From Protonemura montana (Eukaryota; Arthropoda; Insecta; Plecoptera; Nemouridae): a DNA stretch of 64,000 bases. The translations under genes and the position numbers were made by a program. Positions 11,627 through 24,091 of this stretch are shown one piece after another. The notes beneath the pieces are model-generated. The model was not told the origin of the DNA and made no database searches. It was given only the letters and a program-made list of their open reading frames with translations. Where the stretch lies: contig OX387602.1 of assembly GCA_947568835.1 (NCBI GenBank), positions 25,347,021 through 25,411,020 of the forward strand, written 5' to 3'. Every line of letters starts with the position of its first letter. The first letter of the stretch is position 1.

Positions 11627-14600
11627 TCAATCTATCAATACTTCGAAATGCACGGACCCTTCTCGAACTCCTTTTGTGTTCCCGTACTTGATGTTTTGGG
11701 CCCAAGCACGACACTCAACGTTAATAAGTACATTCTCTGAAAAAACAAAACCACACCAATTGCATTCAGTCAACAGAAAGTTAAATTTAATATCGAAGCA
11801 TGGATACAAATTGGGCCTATACACGTCCATGATCACACAGGGCTCTGAAATATTATTAAATTCAATAGCGGCATAACTGAACAGTGTAGCCAAGCGCCTG
11901 AAGCACTCATAAATGAGACTGAGAAAACAAAGCACTCCTTTGCCAATTACTGAAATAATGGTCAGATCCATACAGATATCAACTATCTAATATTTTTAAA
12001 TGTAGTAGCTTATAAAATTGTTTTTGACTGTGGTATTTTGAATAGCAATATCAACCTTACGGTATTCCTATCAACACAAGGCCAAATTTTGAGCCTTTGT
12101 TCCAATAACATTAACACAATGCAACGCCTCTTTACGTCATCCAACTTTACCTGCTTTGCCACTTGGGCATTAGCTCTCATTCCACCATGTCACAATGTTA
12201 TATCACTCAACAAATTATATCAAATGCTTACTTTTTGGTCTCGCGAGCTGAATCGCTACCAAAGGACTCAGGTATCCTGGACTGTTTTCATAAGGATAGT
12301 AATATCCAGGGAAGCCACGTTTTCCGGCAGGAAAGTAGTTGATCTCTCCGATGTTTTCTCGGTCGTAAGGGTTCTCTCCTTGACAGCTAATCCAAATGAA
12401 CTAGAAAGGAAAAACCAGTTATTAAATCTTTATTTAAAAAGTAGACCTTCCATGGAAAAATATTAGAGAACAACTAATGTCTTCTTCAACCATAAAAGAA
12501 GTCTTCAATTTGCACATAAAATACACAGATGAGGCACATTTGTATCTTATTTCATATGCATTAAAATACATCTAACGGCACATAAACAGTCATACAAGCA
12601 GATAAACCGGTAATTATATTAGCTGCTGATCGTACGACTGAAGCACCTGGTCGAACGATATTGCTAATAGTTTTAATGCATACCTACTATAAATAGTATT
12701 AAAGCAGCTGGGATACCTTGGGTCACTTAATTAGCTAATATGTGTTAGGTGTAATTAATTTATCCATAAATTATAAATCTCAGAGGGACATCAAATTTAT
12801 TACTAACAATGATTAACCACAATTATTTTACACGAGTAATTTTGTTGTGTTTTTTTTTTAATGATTTTTTCTTTGTCTACTGATAATTTAAGATAAAAAT
12901 AACATGGCCTTTTTTGATCATCACCATCAAAGCCGCCACAACCAAAGTCACTATCGAGCCCATTGCGGATATAAGAGGAGACGGATTTGCTCTGTGAGCA
13001 AAGCTCGGCATTCACTGAAAGCCGGTCCTTTTCCAACACCTTTTACACGGCAAACCCAGGGTCTAGTCAGTACCCAAGTGTGTTTGAACCGGACATAGAG
13101 TATACGACATGCTACAGCAAACTCTGTTGGGATATCACGTATTAATTGAGTAATTATTAAAATGTCGATACATCAGTGATCGGTCAGTAATTTTAGTTTA
13201 CCTACTTGCGTAATGACCCAAGCGAAAAAATCTATAACAACTGCACATTTTAAACCGGGTTTACTATTAAGTTTAGGGTCGGTAACCAACATATTACTCG
13301 TTTAGCTGTCGCAGGTCGTTTATGCTTACTACTCGATCTAGAACTAGCAGGTTACGGTGGGTTAGTAAACGAGAAAAGCATCGTAAGGGTAAAGCTCGGG
13401 GGGTAGTTTGTGCCCCTAAACACTATTGGCTATATGTAGATTTTGCAAAAACTTGGTAGTTTAAGTGCTAGAATGGTTTCTAAGTTGAAAACATTGATAA
13501 CTTCCCCAGTTTTGACCTGAGAGGAAAAAGAAGCGGGCATTCGATTACCCCTGAAATTCTGCCCCTATTTTCTTATGTGCAATTACACCAGTCGATGAAA
13601 AATCCATTTTAAAAAACTGTATGACCCAATTATTGCCCATCTTCAAGTTGCCTGCACTACAGCGACAGCATATCGTAGCATATCGTAGGACTCCTTGGTG
13701 ATATTTTGATTCTTCGGTCTAACCTAAATGGTTTTCCTATTATTTTCACACTGATATGAAACAATACGACTTTATCACAAGCACGCTACAATTGAAGTCA
13801 ACAGTCAGTAGCCCTGGAGTGCCTTCTCGAAACCAGCATGCCACCCAACAAAAAAATTAGCAATACATGGGGCCCAAATTGTATTCACTTTATTTTACTA
13901 GGGATACTTCATGATAAGTGGTGTTATGTCTATGAGATAAATGTGTTTTAAGCATATCAAATACCTCCTTTGATTAGGTTCAAGTGATTTATTTTTCATC
14001 AGTAAGTGTAATTTTGAGTGAAATGTCAAGAAGTTTATTGGACCAAAAACTTTGACCAGTTATCTAAGAAAAGCTTGGAAAACTATTTATTTTTTCTTTA
14101 AAACCAGTTTAATTATGGTCTAAATTTGAAAGAGTAAAATTTTTATAGTAATAAATGATTGTACATACATCCTTATTTTCTGCTTTTTGTATCTCCGTAA
14201 TCAAATCATTTGGCATCTCTTTGGGAAGATCATCAAGTTTGTAGAATTCTGGCTTCCAGCCATATATCTATAAAATAAGAACAACAAACACCATTAGAGT
14301 TACAAAAACAAACGCAAATCCCACCTTTCCTTGTTATTCACTTGCTACAGATCTTGTAAAATAGCATTCTCCACTCACCCTATTGAGTTTAAGGAAGATG
14401 CATGGCGAAGACTTGTTGTAGCCGTATCCAAACTCGGCAGAACAGTCTCCAAATTCTTTGTCAATCAGCACATTGCACACCTTGCCGGGAGGTGGTAGGC
14501 TGTTGAAGTCGCATATGACCAGATTTTCACCACCCACTGCAACTCGTCTGTATGCTAGCTTGGGAATACTGTTAGAGTCTGCGCTTAGAACTAAACAGTA

Positions 14601-17600
14601 TAACAGAACTAATCAATTTTTTCTATGGGTAACCTAAAGTGACTTACGTTCCAGAAACTCTTCTATCCTGTTGACCCATCTATTGCTTTGTTGTTCGTCA
14701 TTTGCTTGGTAGATGATGAGGGATCCGTCTACGTCAGGATTGTCGGAAATAGGACGAAATCCGACACCTAATCATAATTGTAAATTATTTTTTTTGTAAG
14801 AAACTAGTCGAGTGTTTTTAAAGTGAGAAACTTCAGAATATTTTCCAGGCTTGACTCAGAATAATATTTGGTTAATTTTTGAGCGGCAGAAATCAAAATG
14901 TCCCACGGAACTTTTTTTATAAATTCATTATTCACACACTTTTGGCCAAGAATGCAGAAATTATTCTTGGAACATTGGATTTTACCTTCTAATAATTAAT
15001 TTCCCTGTTATTTTAACTCGATAGTTTTGAAAATCCACCCAGCAAGATATTATTCACTATTTCCCATCGAAAGCTATTTTGACAACATGCCATGTGGTTA
15101 CCTGGATTTGATCCTATAAGAGACTCGTCGAGGATGTATGATGGATGCTGGTCGCTGATCGTGAGCAGTAGCACTTGACAACAAATCGTCCAGAGTGCCG
15201 CCAAACAAATGTAGAAGATCAAGTAGAACGTCAAGATTTTCACTGCAATGGAGAGTGGCCAAAATTTATATATATATTTCTTGGGCATACTTTTGCATGA
15301 TTAAATGATCTATTTGGTAATTTTCAGCCCAAAATAATCTTTTGCTTTTAATGTCAGATTATGTTTTTAATTTACCAGCAAATACACTCATCTACCTGTT
15401 ATAAGAACATATATCAAGAACAAATTGTAATAAAAGCAATTGAGCTGACTGACCAGCTTCTCAGTAAAAAGTTCTCATAAAATGCCTAAAATAAGGCGTT
15501 TTTAATAATTATTTAGATTTGTAGGTAATTAAGAAGAAGTTTGATTGTTTGGTTTGCATGCAGAATGGAAATCAATTGTTAGTTTCAACGGGCAAATTTA
15601 GTCTGATTCCCGGCAAAGAGCCACACAATTGTGCCCCAATGCATTGCTCCAACATAGTCGTATTTTTTATTAAACCAGATGTTTCGGCAAAACCATTGCG
15701 TCTGCAGATGTAAAAGAGTTCGAATAAATAAAGGTAAATATCAGCATTCAGCGTCCTCAGCACTTCGGTGGTCTACGCAAGTAATTGATTGTGTTTATTT
15801 TTATGAACCGTGGAAAGTGTGTCTGTTTTCCATAACCGCTGGCGGGCGTTTCGCGCAATTTTCCAACAACTCTAGAGTAGAGTGTTTGGAGGCGAACCAA
15901 GATCCAGAGTTGAATTCGACCACTGCATCCATTTTCGCTGGCGTTTTGCACATCGTCTTGCATCACACAACATTTTATTCTCAAACCTAAATTAATACAC
16001 ATCGTAATTATAGCAGCGTATACACCCAAAAACTATGCCGAAACTCAAAATAGAATTCACTAAATTCCATGTTTCCTGCAAAGATCAATTTCGGATTCGA
16101 CCATGTCCCACACGCTGCCAACAGGCTTCAATAATGAATATACGATGAAACATTTATCAGCGAGCCTATCCTAATCAAAAGTCAATGCCTCCAGAAAATC
16201 TCAGGTGCGTTCGCTGTATTGCGTAACACATGTTTAACAGCTAAATTGCTTCCACCATATTTAATTTGAGCAATTATTTCTTGGTAGATACCTCATTCAA
16301 AGCAACAAGTTAATTACCATCCAAAGTGTCAACTCCCTAAATCATTAAAGTGATTTTTTTTCCAGATGTAAGAAGCATTACAGGTGCCATGCCAGCGAGA
16401 GTATGTGATTATATATATCTATCATCTTTCTATCTCTCTTATAGGGTAGCTACAAGTGCAATTATATTTCTTTTAGAAATTCGACGAATAGGTTGTAAAG
16501 AATTATTGTTCTATGTCTTAACGGTCTGAGACCAATTCTATGTCAGATGCATCTTTGATATTGAGAGGAAGTTGTGGCGACCAAGATTAGGAGTAAGTTG
16601 TGGCGACCAAGATTAGGAGGAAGTTGTGACGACAAAGACTAGGCGAGAAAAGAGGCGAATGCCGGCTATATCGACATACCAAGGAGCATACCAAGGACCT
16701 CAGAGGGTAACAGAACGGTCAAATTCGTCCAAAACGACCAAAACAACAAGAGCGTGAATTGAAATATCACGAGCATTGTGATCTTGATACGGTTAAAGGT
16801 TTGCTTTTTTTAAGACAATGTTAGAGTTTAGAAATAAAATCGCCTTGGGCCAAGACACACGTAAACTTGTTCACATATCGAGTGATCAAAAAACGGCATT
16901 GAATGTTTGGATGGTTTTAATAGTCGAGCGTAAACCACAGCCACTTTTGCTATAAATAGGGGAGAGTTATTTTAGAAACGAATCTAACCCGATGCGTGTA
17001 AAATGTGTTCCGAGTGATGAATCTATCAGCTCGCACGACCCCGCGACCTGTGAATCTGATTCTACAAACAAACTCTGGAAGATGTAGGAAATTGATATTG
17101 CTATCTTCTTCTGGCAAACAGCGAGTCTCTGCAAATAGAGGAAGAATGTTTCAAGTTCTGTCCATTCATCTTATAAAGCAGAGCCATAAATGTTGAGCTA
17201 CAATTGTTATACTTTATCACAAAACGTACAGACAACCGCAAAACGTTATATTAACGAACTCGACATCATTAGACCTATTTTCAGTTATTATTTCACTGTT
17301 GGTGATTTTATTACCTAGTGGAAGAGCTGTCACCTATCCTGCAGTTTTTAAGAAATTCGATTCTTCGCGATTCAAAAATAATGTAATAACCGCAAGCTAT
17401 AATCCGATTTGCACATTGAAAGCATGATATTAATGATATTCACGTCGTTTTCTTCTCATTGCAAACTTGATAAACCGGATTTGGTGGCAGGTTGCTTTGA
17501 GAGAGGCTGTTGAGGCCTCGAAGCGATGGGCCAAACTGCCAATGAGCTTTAGTTTTATGTAGAGTCCACCATCTGATTACATTTCGATGGGCTTTCTGAT

Positions 17601-18022
17601 CGTTATTGTATTGAAATATGTATGCTTTACTAAGAGAATCAAAGAAAATTGTAAAGGCAAAGGTAAAGAAACGTGTGAACGAGATCTGAAATTAAAATTT
17701 ATTTTCGCACTAAAAACGACCAGTGAAATCTGTAGCGGCAATACTGTCACAGGACTCTTTTCCAAACGTTGAACCCCTTTCCGCAGCACCCCGAGCTCGA
17801 CGCTTGTCACATGACATGCAACACGTGTGAATCCGTGCACTATACAACAACAATAACATAGAATTCACACTTGACGAACTCACCCCAGCTGCTAAACGTG
17901 CGATCCAGCACGGCATGTTTCTCCGGATTCCAAAGGGTGAGCTTGAGTGACTCCCATGTTCCCAACTGCTTGGGCCTTTCGTACGGCACGTAGGTGCTCT
18001 TGTCGTACTCGGCGTAAGCCAT
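11627..18022 (-). CDS. Na+/K+-ATPase beta subunit, nervana-like gene A (divergent copy)
   Basis: Type II membrane glycoprotein predicted to escort the Na+/K+-ATPase alpha subunit to the plasma membrane. Seven exons on the minus strand: 17884-18022, 15102-15242, 14648-14767, 14379-14590, 14169-14267, 12232-12400, 11627-11736; 990 nt, 329 aa. Residues 1-46 are cytoplasmic (ends DRTFSSW), a membrane segment follows ([17 protein letters not shown]), then the ectodomain. All six disulfide cysteines of the family are present (ICDF, KVCN, GDCS, SPCI, ISCQ, VECR), as are the GENP motif, the FPGYYYP motif and the C-terminal VHFEVLID. Oddities: the conserved KWQL stretch after the membrane segment is replaced by an unrelated sequence (PSYIL), and a sequon NKS lies in exon 4. 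The reading frame stays open above the chosen ATG, and an in-frame ATG at 18182-18184 would add 54 residues. The chosen start gives the usual family length. Family certain; which fly nervana is orthologous is not decidable here. Confidence 0.92.
16569..16646. repeat. 26-bp tandem repeat, three units
   Basis: Units start at 16569, 16595 and 16621. The first two are near identical (AAGTTGTGGCGACCAAGATT...), the third differs at several bases. It lies in the first intron of nervana-like gene A and has no coding role. Confidence 0.8.
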
Positions 18023-18314
18023 CTGAGCAGGGTGCGTCTCGGTGGACGACGGGCGATCGACTGACAGCTCTGCAAATGCGGACCCTCCGATCTCGTCGCG
18101 GCGGTGGTCCTGTGTTTGCGACAAACGACGTCCACTCAATGACAGGGCTGGCGATTCGACGCCACGATCTTGATTAGAGATCATCACGTCAACGAAAGGG
18201 TGTTTCTTATTTGCGATAAGTCGCGAACTCCTATAGATCCTTCGTCTCTGCAACCTTGAGGTCTAATAATCACGCAATAGTATCGGTAGGTGTAGCTTTA
18301 GACGGTGGTTTAGG

Positions 18315-18328
18315 GTTGCTATGGTGAC
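18315..18328. promoter_or_regulatory. RFX X-box-like site upstream of nervana-like gene A
   Basis: GTTGCTATGGTGAC matches the palindromic RFX X-box (GTTRCC-AT-GGYAAC) with one mismatch per half-site. It lies about 290 bases upstream of the likely start codon and 130 bases above the alternative upstream ATG, so it is well placed for a promoter element. Function is inferred. Confidence 0.4.
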
Positions 18329-19425
18329 CATAGTTATGGATTACGGCTGCTGAGGGGAAAGCTCCCCTTCGTATACTTTCCTATCCCGTCTTGCCCCTTC
18401 TCTTTCATTCCCTTCCCTGGATGTCATATACTCTCATGATAATGCATCAGTATATATTTTCCTATTTGTTTTCATTAGCGAAACTACCAACACACTTTAT
18501 GATTGGGCTCTCGGTGTAACAGGCTAATTCTTGGTTCGTCAACATTTTGATACCATTGGGTCTGCCATCAAACAATTTTAAAAGTTACACTGTTCATTGT
18601 TGAGGAAAATTGGTGGAAATTGGTTCGATAGCTCAATTCGACAGGACGGACGCGTACTCTTACTTGCAGCGCCGAATTTCTCCAGTAAAACTTAGCTCGT
18701 GGCCGGCACACAGGTATTGGTGGCGCCTCTCTGCCAGATCACTCTCCTTTGTTCCATTTTACTTGCCCTGCCGTGCCCGTTAAACAGGAAAATAAAAAGC
18801 GCTCCCACTATTACTCTGGTTTTCACCGGTTTATTCTAGAAATCTTTTCTTTGCTCAGTAATCAACAACATTTTCTGAAATCCTATCTCCAAGGTACCAT
18901 TTTTCGTTCAGTTTGCATTTTTACAAAGCGACTGCAGAGCAAGAGATTTTACCTTGCATGTACTGCAGTTTATTAAGTCATGTAATACGTGCGTTCTATT
19001 GGTTTAGCTCATTATCAACAATGCTGCCTACAGTGTATTTATTTCCTATTTGTGGATAATTGCCTTCTTGCCTTCATTGGGTGCAAACATTAAATTTTTG
19101 CTGGTCAATTGTAGCTTAGCTGCATAGGTTAGAGACAGGAAAAAGCTTCCTAAATGCGGAACGTGGTAGTTTTGCTAGAAATATTTCTATAAAATGTGCC
19201 TTTCTTTGTTGAATAGTAATTTTTTTAATTGTAATTGTTTTGGCGAAGACTTTTTTTTTAATCTTTGCAGCATAACGTTTTTTGACACGCCACTCTCTTC
19301 TGGATCCTGCAGTGCATAGACGTGTGTGCATGCTGTGATCCAGCGGCCACTGGTTCGCATTGCATTCAGCACGTTTCTACCAGAAACGAGGCTATTTGAT
19401 ATGCACGATGAGCCAACTGTCCGGC

Positions 19426-19450
19426 GGGGGGGGGGGGGGGGGGGGGGGGG
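19426..19450 (+). repeat. homopolymer run of 25 G
   Basis: Twenty-five consecutive G on the plus strand, flanked by unique sequence. Such runs are rare in AT-rich genomes, can form G-quadruplexes and are a frequent place for length errors in reads. Confidence 0.9.
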
Positions 19451-22400
19451 CTTTTGGAAACACGTGGACTCGTACAAAGAGTCCAAGGTGTCTTACGCAA
19501 GAACAACTTCACCTTCGTTATCGCCTCTCATTGCGTTCTAGCAAAATCTCTAAAGGTAAATAGAAAGGATGTTCGAATTATATGTGACCACCTGGGGACA
19601 CTGCTGAAAATTTTATTTTTCTTCTGTTCGTACAAACTCTGCTAGAGCGCTCATTCTCGTTTTTTTGCCACTCGCGTGGCTGCTACCTGTTGGTTGAACC
19701 ACTGTACGAACACGCGATCGATGTGCAGTGCATCCACGATTGCAAAACTATGGGCCGAAGTGATCATGGCCATGGCATGTTGAGCTGAGCTGAGATACAA
19801 TGGTCCAGAGTTCGACTGCTCTTGGCTAGGCAGACATTGACGAGTTGAAATACACTTTGACTGTAATTGCTAGACAGAATGCTTTGATTATTTGAAAGCG
19901 CTGCGCGATTTAGCTTCTCAAACCGAATGTTGTTAGTGTTTAGTTCCTTGGTATAAGATACTTGTCCAGGACTTCACCGATGATCGATCTCTCTGTCTGC
20001 TGCCATTTAGGCGAACTCGTGTGACATAGTCTCTAGTAATTGAAGCGAGTATACAATTCAATTATTTCCATTTGACGAACCCCATGGGCGGCAAAGGGAA
20101 CTTTGACAGTTTTATAGCGTGATGCATTGTACCACTTAGTCTTTGATGTGAACATATTACACCTACAAACCACCTCTACATGCCACTCGGCGCGTGTTCG
20201 TGCAGTGTCCATAAATGTGCTCGATTATAATTTAAATTAATTCATTAACATCCGTACGATATTGACGTAAATCAAAGATTTGCATTGCAACTTGACTGCA
20301 GTCAGTATACTGCACCAATTATAACTATTGTTACCTGCTCCACAGATATAAAGGATTCTCAGTGAAAAGTACCATCACCGTACATTGTATTGTGACCTTG
20401 TTATACGTTTTACCTCGCGATTCAAATTGAATTTAACATAATTTAGTTGCAACCATTAAAATATAATTATGGGAATGACACTTCACTGGAAAATACGCAA
20501 AGGTGGACACTCAACTTACCCGTGTAACGAAAACAAAGCACGGACGGAGTTAAAAATCACGAAACCTCCAGTCTCATGGTTTCTATTGTACTGACCAAGA
20601 CTGCAGACAAACCGGCTGAAAACCGCTCAATCTGACCCCAACTATCGTGACGTCACTAATGATATGTTGGATAATGAGACGGCTATGGGTGCTGCCGAGA
20701 GAGCCGAACAGAAATATTATTATACGAGTTTCGGTCGAAACTAATGCCGCGAACGGCGTTTGGAGATCGTATTCAAATGACCCAGTTGGCTCCAGCGCTC
20801 TGTCCGCCGCAGTCACTTGATTCACGCACATTGATGCCGAGATCACATAATTCCGCGATCCGGTCCCCGTCGTGGATTGATCGAAGCGTGTACAAGCGAT
20901 CATTATCACGGATGGATTGCATAAAAAAAAACAGTGGGAACTATTCGAAGTCAGCGGCGCGTAACAAAATACAACATGCACACAGCTGGCACGGCAACCT
21001 CTCATCATGAAAAAGTTTACATCTAAACAGTGCTCTTTATTTTTTTTGGAAGCAGTTTTTCAAGCCCTGCAATGGTGGAGTAGCAATGGTGTGATTTCTT
21101 TCACCCTTTCGAATCGATCGTTTATTTTAGGCTTTGTATAGCTTCAATCAAATCATCATTCTCACAGTGATTGAATGAAGAAATGGGCAGGCGTGGTGTC
21201 CCTGTACGGTATACTTCCCCGTCACACGAAGTGAGGTCGACCTTAATAGGAGTTTGTTTGTTCTTTAACTATTCCCATCCCATATATTCGCGTACCTGTA
21301 CCTCCTCGCAATAAACATATCGTTGACATCGCACCATGGAGCTAATTAAATTGTTCATGTGAGTGCGACCGAGAAAATAGCCACATGTGGCCTTCGCTTC
21401 CTGACAAGGGCAAAGTTGACACTCTAGGAAATCAAGGAAGACTCCAGCCCTCAAGTTATTCATTCCACGGGAAGGTTCTCGGCGCTGCCAAAAGCAGCTG
21501 GCCGCCAGTCGTCGTTGTAGAAGCGAGTATGTGATGCAAGCAGCTCGTGGTCGCTACGTTCGTGCACGTGTATAGCTCACGTGGGACCACTGTCAGGTCA
21601 CGTGGCCCAGTACAGAGGCATGGCTGTGTGTGTGCATCTCTGCGTGGAGGTACGCTGAAGCGCTCGCGCGTGTATCCAGGTCAAATCAGTTCTCCTTCAC
21701 GATTCACTGGTTCGCCCGACTACATGTCTCTCGGGTCGCCAGGTAGTAGAGGGCTGTTATCGCAAAACAGGAAGGGACTCCACAAAGGGACGAGCGGTTG
21801 TGTTTTGACATCGATGATATGTGTTTTGAAGGAGTCGTAACAGTGGTGGGGAGGGGTGATCGGAGGGATACTCATCTATTCAAGTTAATTTGCCCCGAGC
21901 TTGTTTTAGCAAATTTCCATCATCCGTACCGGAAATATGACGAAGTACTGATTACAGTACGAATTAGTTTTCATGGTTAGAGGAAAGTCCTGGAGCTGCA
22001 GAAATATGTTTAGGTAAAAAAAAACTTTACCTTCAACTACATTATTTTCTGAAAATGCGATACTTTGAATTACCGGGATTGGCATCTCATCAAACCCAAG
22101 AAACAGGAAAAGCTAGAAAGGCCGGTGGTACATGATCCCGACGCAACTGCTATTCCTAATTCTGAATGTCCATGGCAATGAAGCGACCGCTGATTACAAC
22201 TCGCCACAAAAATATTGCGTGGAGGCAGAGAGACGATGACGCGGTCTCTAGACGAGATCCGGCTGATTGGGGTGGGGAAGCGTCGGCGTCGCGGCGAGCA
22301 CGTGACGGCGTCGCTGATTAGGCGTGATTACGCTGACTTCTGGCTCGCCGAGCTCAGCATGGTCTCAGAGTCTCAGAGCAGGAGCCGGGGGTGGTCCCGC

Positions 22401-24091
22401 TCAAGACAGGGTGGACTGGGGGGGTTGCTTCATTACTGGCCTGATGTTTGCGAAAGTACGTACAAAGTGCTCCTCAATTCCTACCCCTTCCAATGGCCAA
22501 GCAGACGAAGCTAACTCGAATCTGTCATCTTGGATGAGGAGATCATAATGATTTAGAGGATGGAAGTATTGAAAAAAATTATATTGTGCCAGGGCAGACA
22601 AAATTGAAGGTGTTGGTAAAGCAAATTGAACACAATTTTCTTTCATAGTATTTAAAATGTATGTACAATTTAATAATATCAATTTGAATTGATTGTAAAT
22701 ACCAATTAGTAAATACTGAATTAAAATTTGTTTAGTATACTGATTGTAAGATGCAAAGTAGAAATTCTACAAAGTTTTCAATATTCAAGAGTCAAAGAGA
22801 TACAACGATTTAAAAACGTAGACAATATTTTTTGCTATTGACAATTCTATGCCATCACAGTTAACAGGTTGCATATTTTATTGTTGAAAACAACTGGTCA
22901 CAAAGAAAATTGCCAGGATGTATTTTTGTACTGCATGCTTCCGTCTGCAAAGGTACATTTAATTTTGATCAGATTACTCTCACTTCAACACATATTATAA
23001 TATTTAACGTTTTTGCAACATGAAAACATTTAACTCTAATAGTAGGTAGTAGTTAATAATGCTCTCATTAATTATTTTGGTGCTTAATGATTCTTTGCAT
23101 ACCATTCAAGTCTTTTACTTGGGCAACTCGGCAGCCGACCTTTCAAATAGTACATTATTTCCGTGGTTGACCTTTCTTTTTCATCACGGTGCCAAAACCT
23201 GTGGCTATTAATTGCCAGCGACTTGCAAGTGCATTAGTTGACAACCGATTTGCGTGACTAGTGCGATTACTCTACTCTCCAGGCAATGGACTGGAATCGA
23301 TGAGATTATGGATCATTTACTCAGCATTGCAATGCAGAGGAATAACTTGTAAATCAGTGATCACTCAGTCATTATTTTTATCAGTACATAAAAACTCACG
23401 CACGGCACACGTGGAACGAAATTTTCGGGACAGACATTTAGAAATAGTCTATTACTTAATAATTTAAATCTACTACCTATTAAAATTACAAATCGTGGCA
23501 TGGATTGGTGTTGTCAACACATACGTAACATACCTACAATCTACATTGTATGATAAACGTTTAAATAGTCGATCTAACATGTATACGTGTAGGCATCATT
23601 ATTAACAATTGTTCAATGTTTTCAGTGAGAAGTTGAAGTTGGTATAAGGGATAGTACCAAGTTGATGCTTTTCGTTGCTATAAGCCTAACTCCCTTGATA
23701 ACACTGGAGAACTCGAGAAGAATTTATCAGAGGAAGACGTCAAGGAAATCTAGTTGCTTACTAAAATGAAGCGTAAATTCCTTTTTTCTACACTACAGGC
23801 GATGATATGCTTAATTTAAGAAATCTTTACTTGTTGCTTGCTCAAAATCTTTTCCAAAAAGCAGGCCAATGTTTTTGTTCATTAGTCTGTACCTTGTATT
23901 ATTTGCTTATTTTTAACAAACTTAACATATTGCATTCAAAAATTGCTTGGTCAACTAGAAAAAAAACTTGAAAATTGAAAGTGAAGAACATTTCTTGGTC
24001 ATAATAGCACAGAAAGCAAGTCTCAGGCAGGTTCCTTCTTGCAGAAAAGAGTTGGGTGCAACAAGATAAGAGATCTTCTCTGCTGTGCTGC

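Larger units (their letters stand above)
18185..24091. other. intergenic region between nervana-like genes A and B
   Basis: About 5.9 kb with no recognisable gene on either strand. Its lower part should hold the promoter of gene A, and the part next to 24.09 kb the 3' UTR of gene B. Two GC-richer patches (about 20.6-21.0 and 22.2-22.5 kb) contain open frames of around 100-140 codons with no known motif and no matching splice pattern; they look like chance. The stretch also contains a 25-base G run at 19426-19450. Confidence 0.5.

Noticed and set aside
20583-21010. overlapping open frames on both strands in a GC-richer patch, including an SW-like stretch near a GT at 20638
   Set aside because: Tested as another nervana first exon: the frame leading to the SW codons has a stop a few codons upstream and the donor would be GTCAG, so it fails.
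22215-22514. 99-codon GC-rich open frame
   Set aside because: No motif, no splice partner, and frames are open on both strands as expected from GC-rich sequence with few stops.
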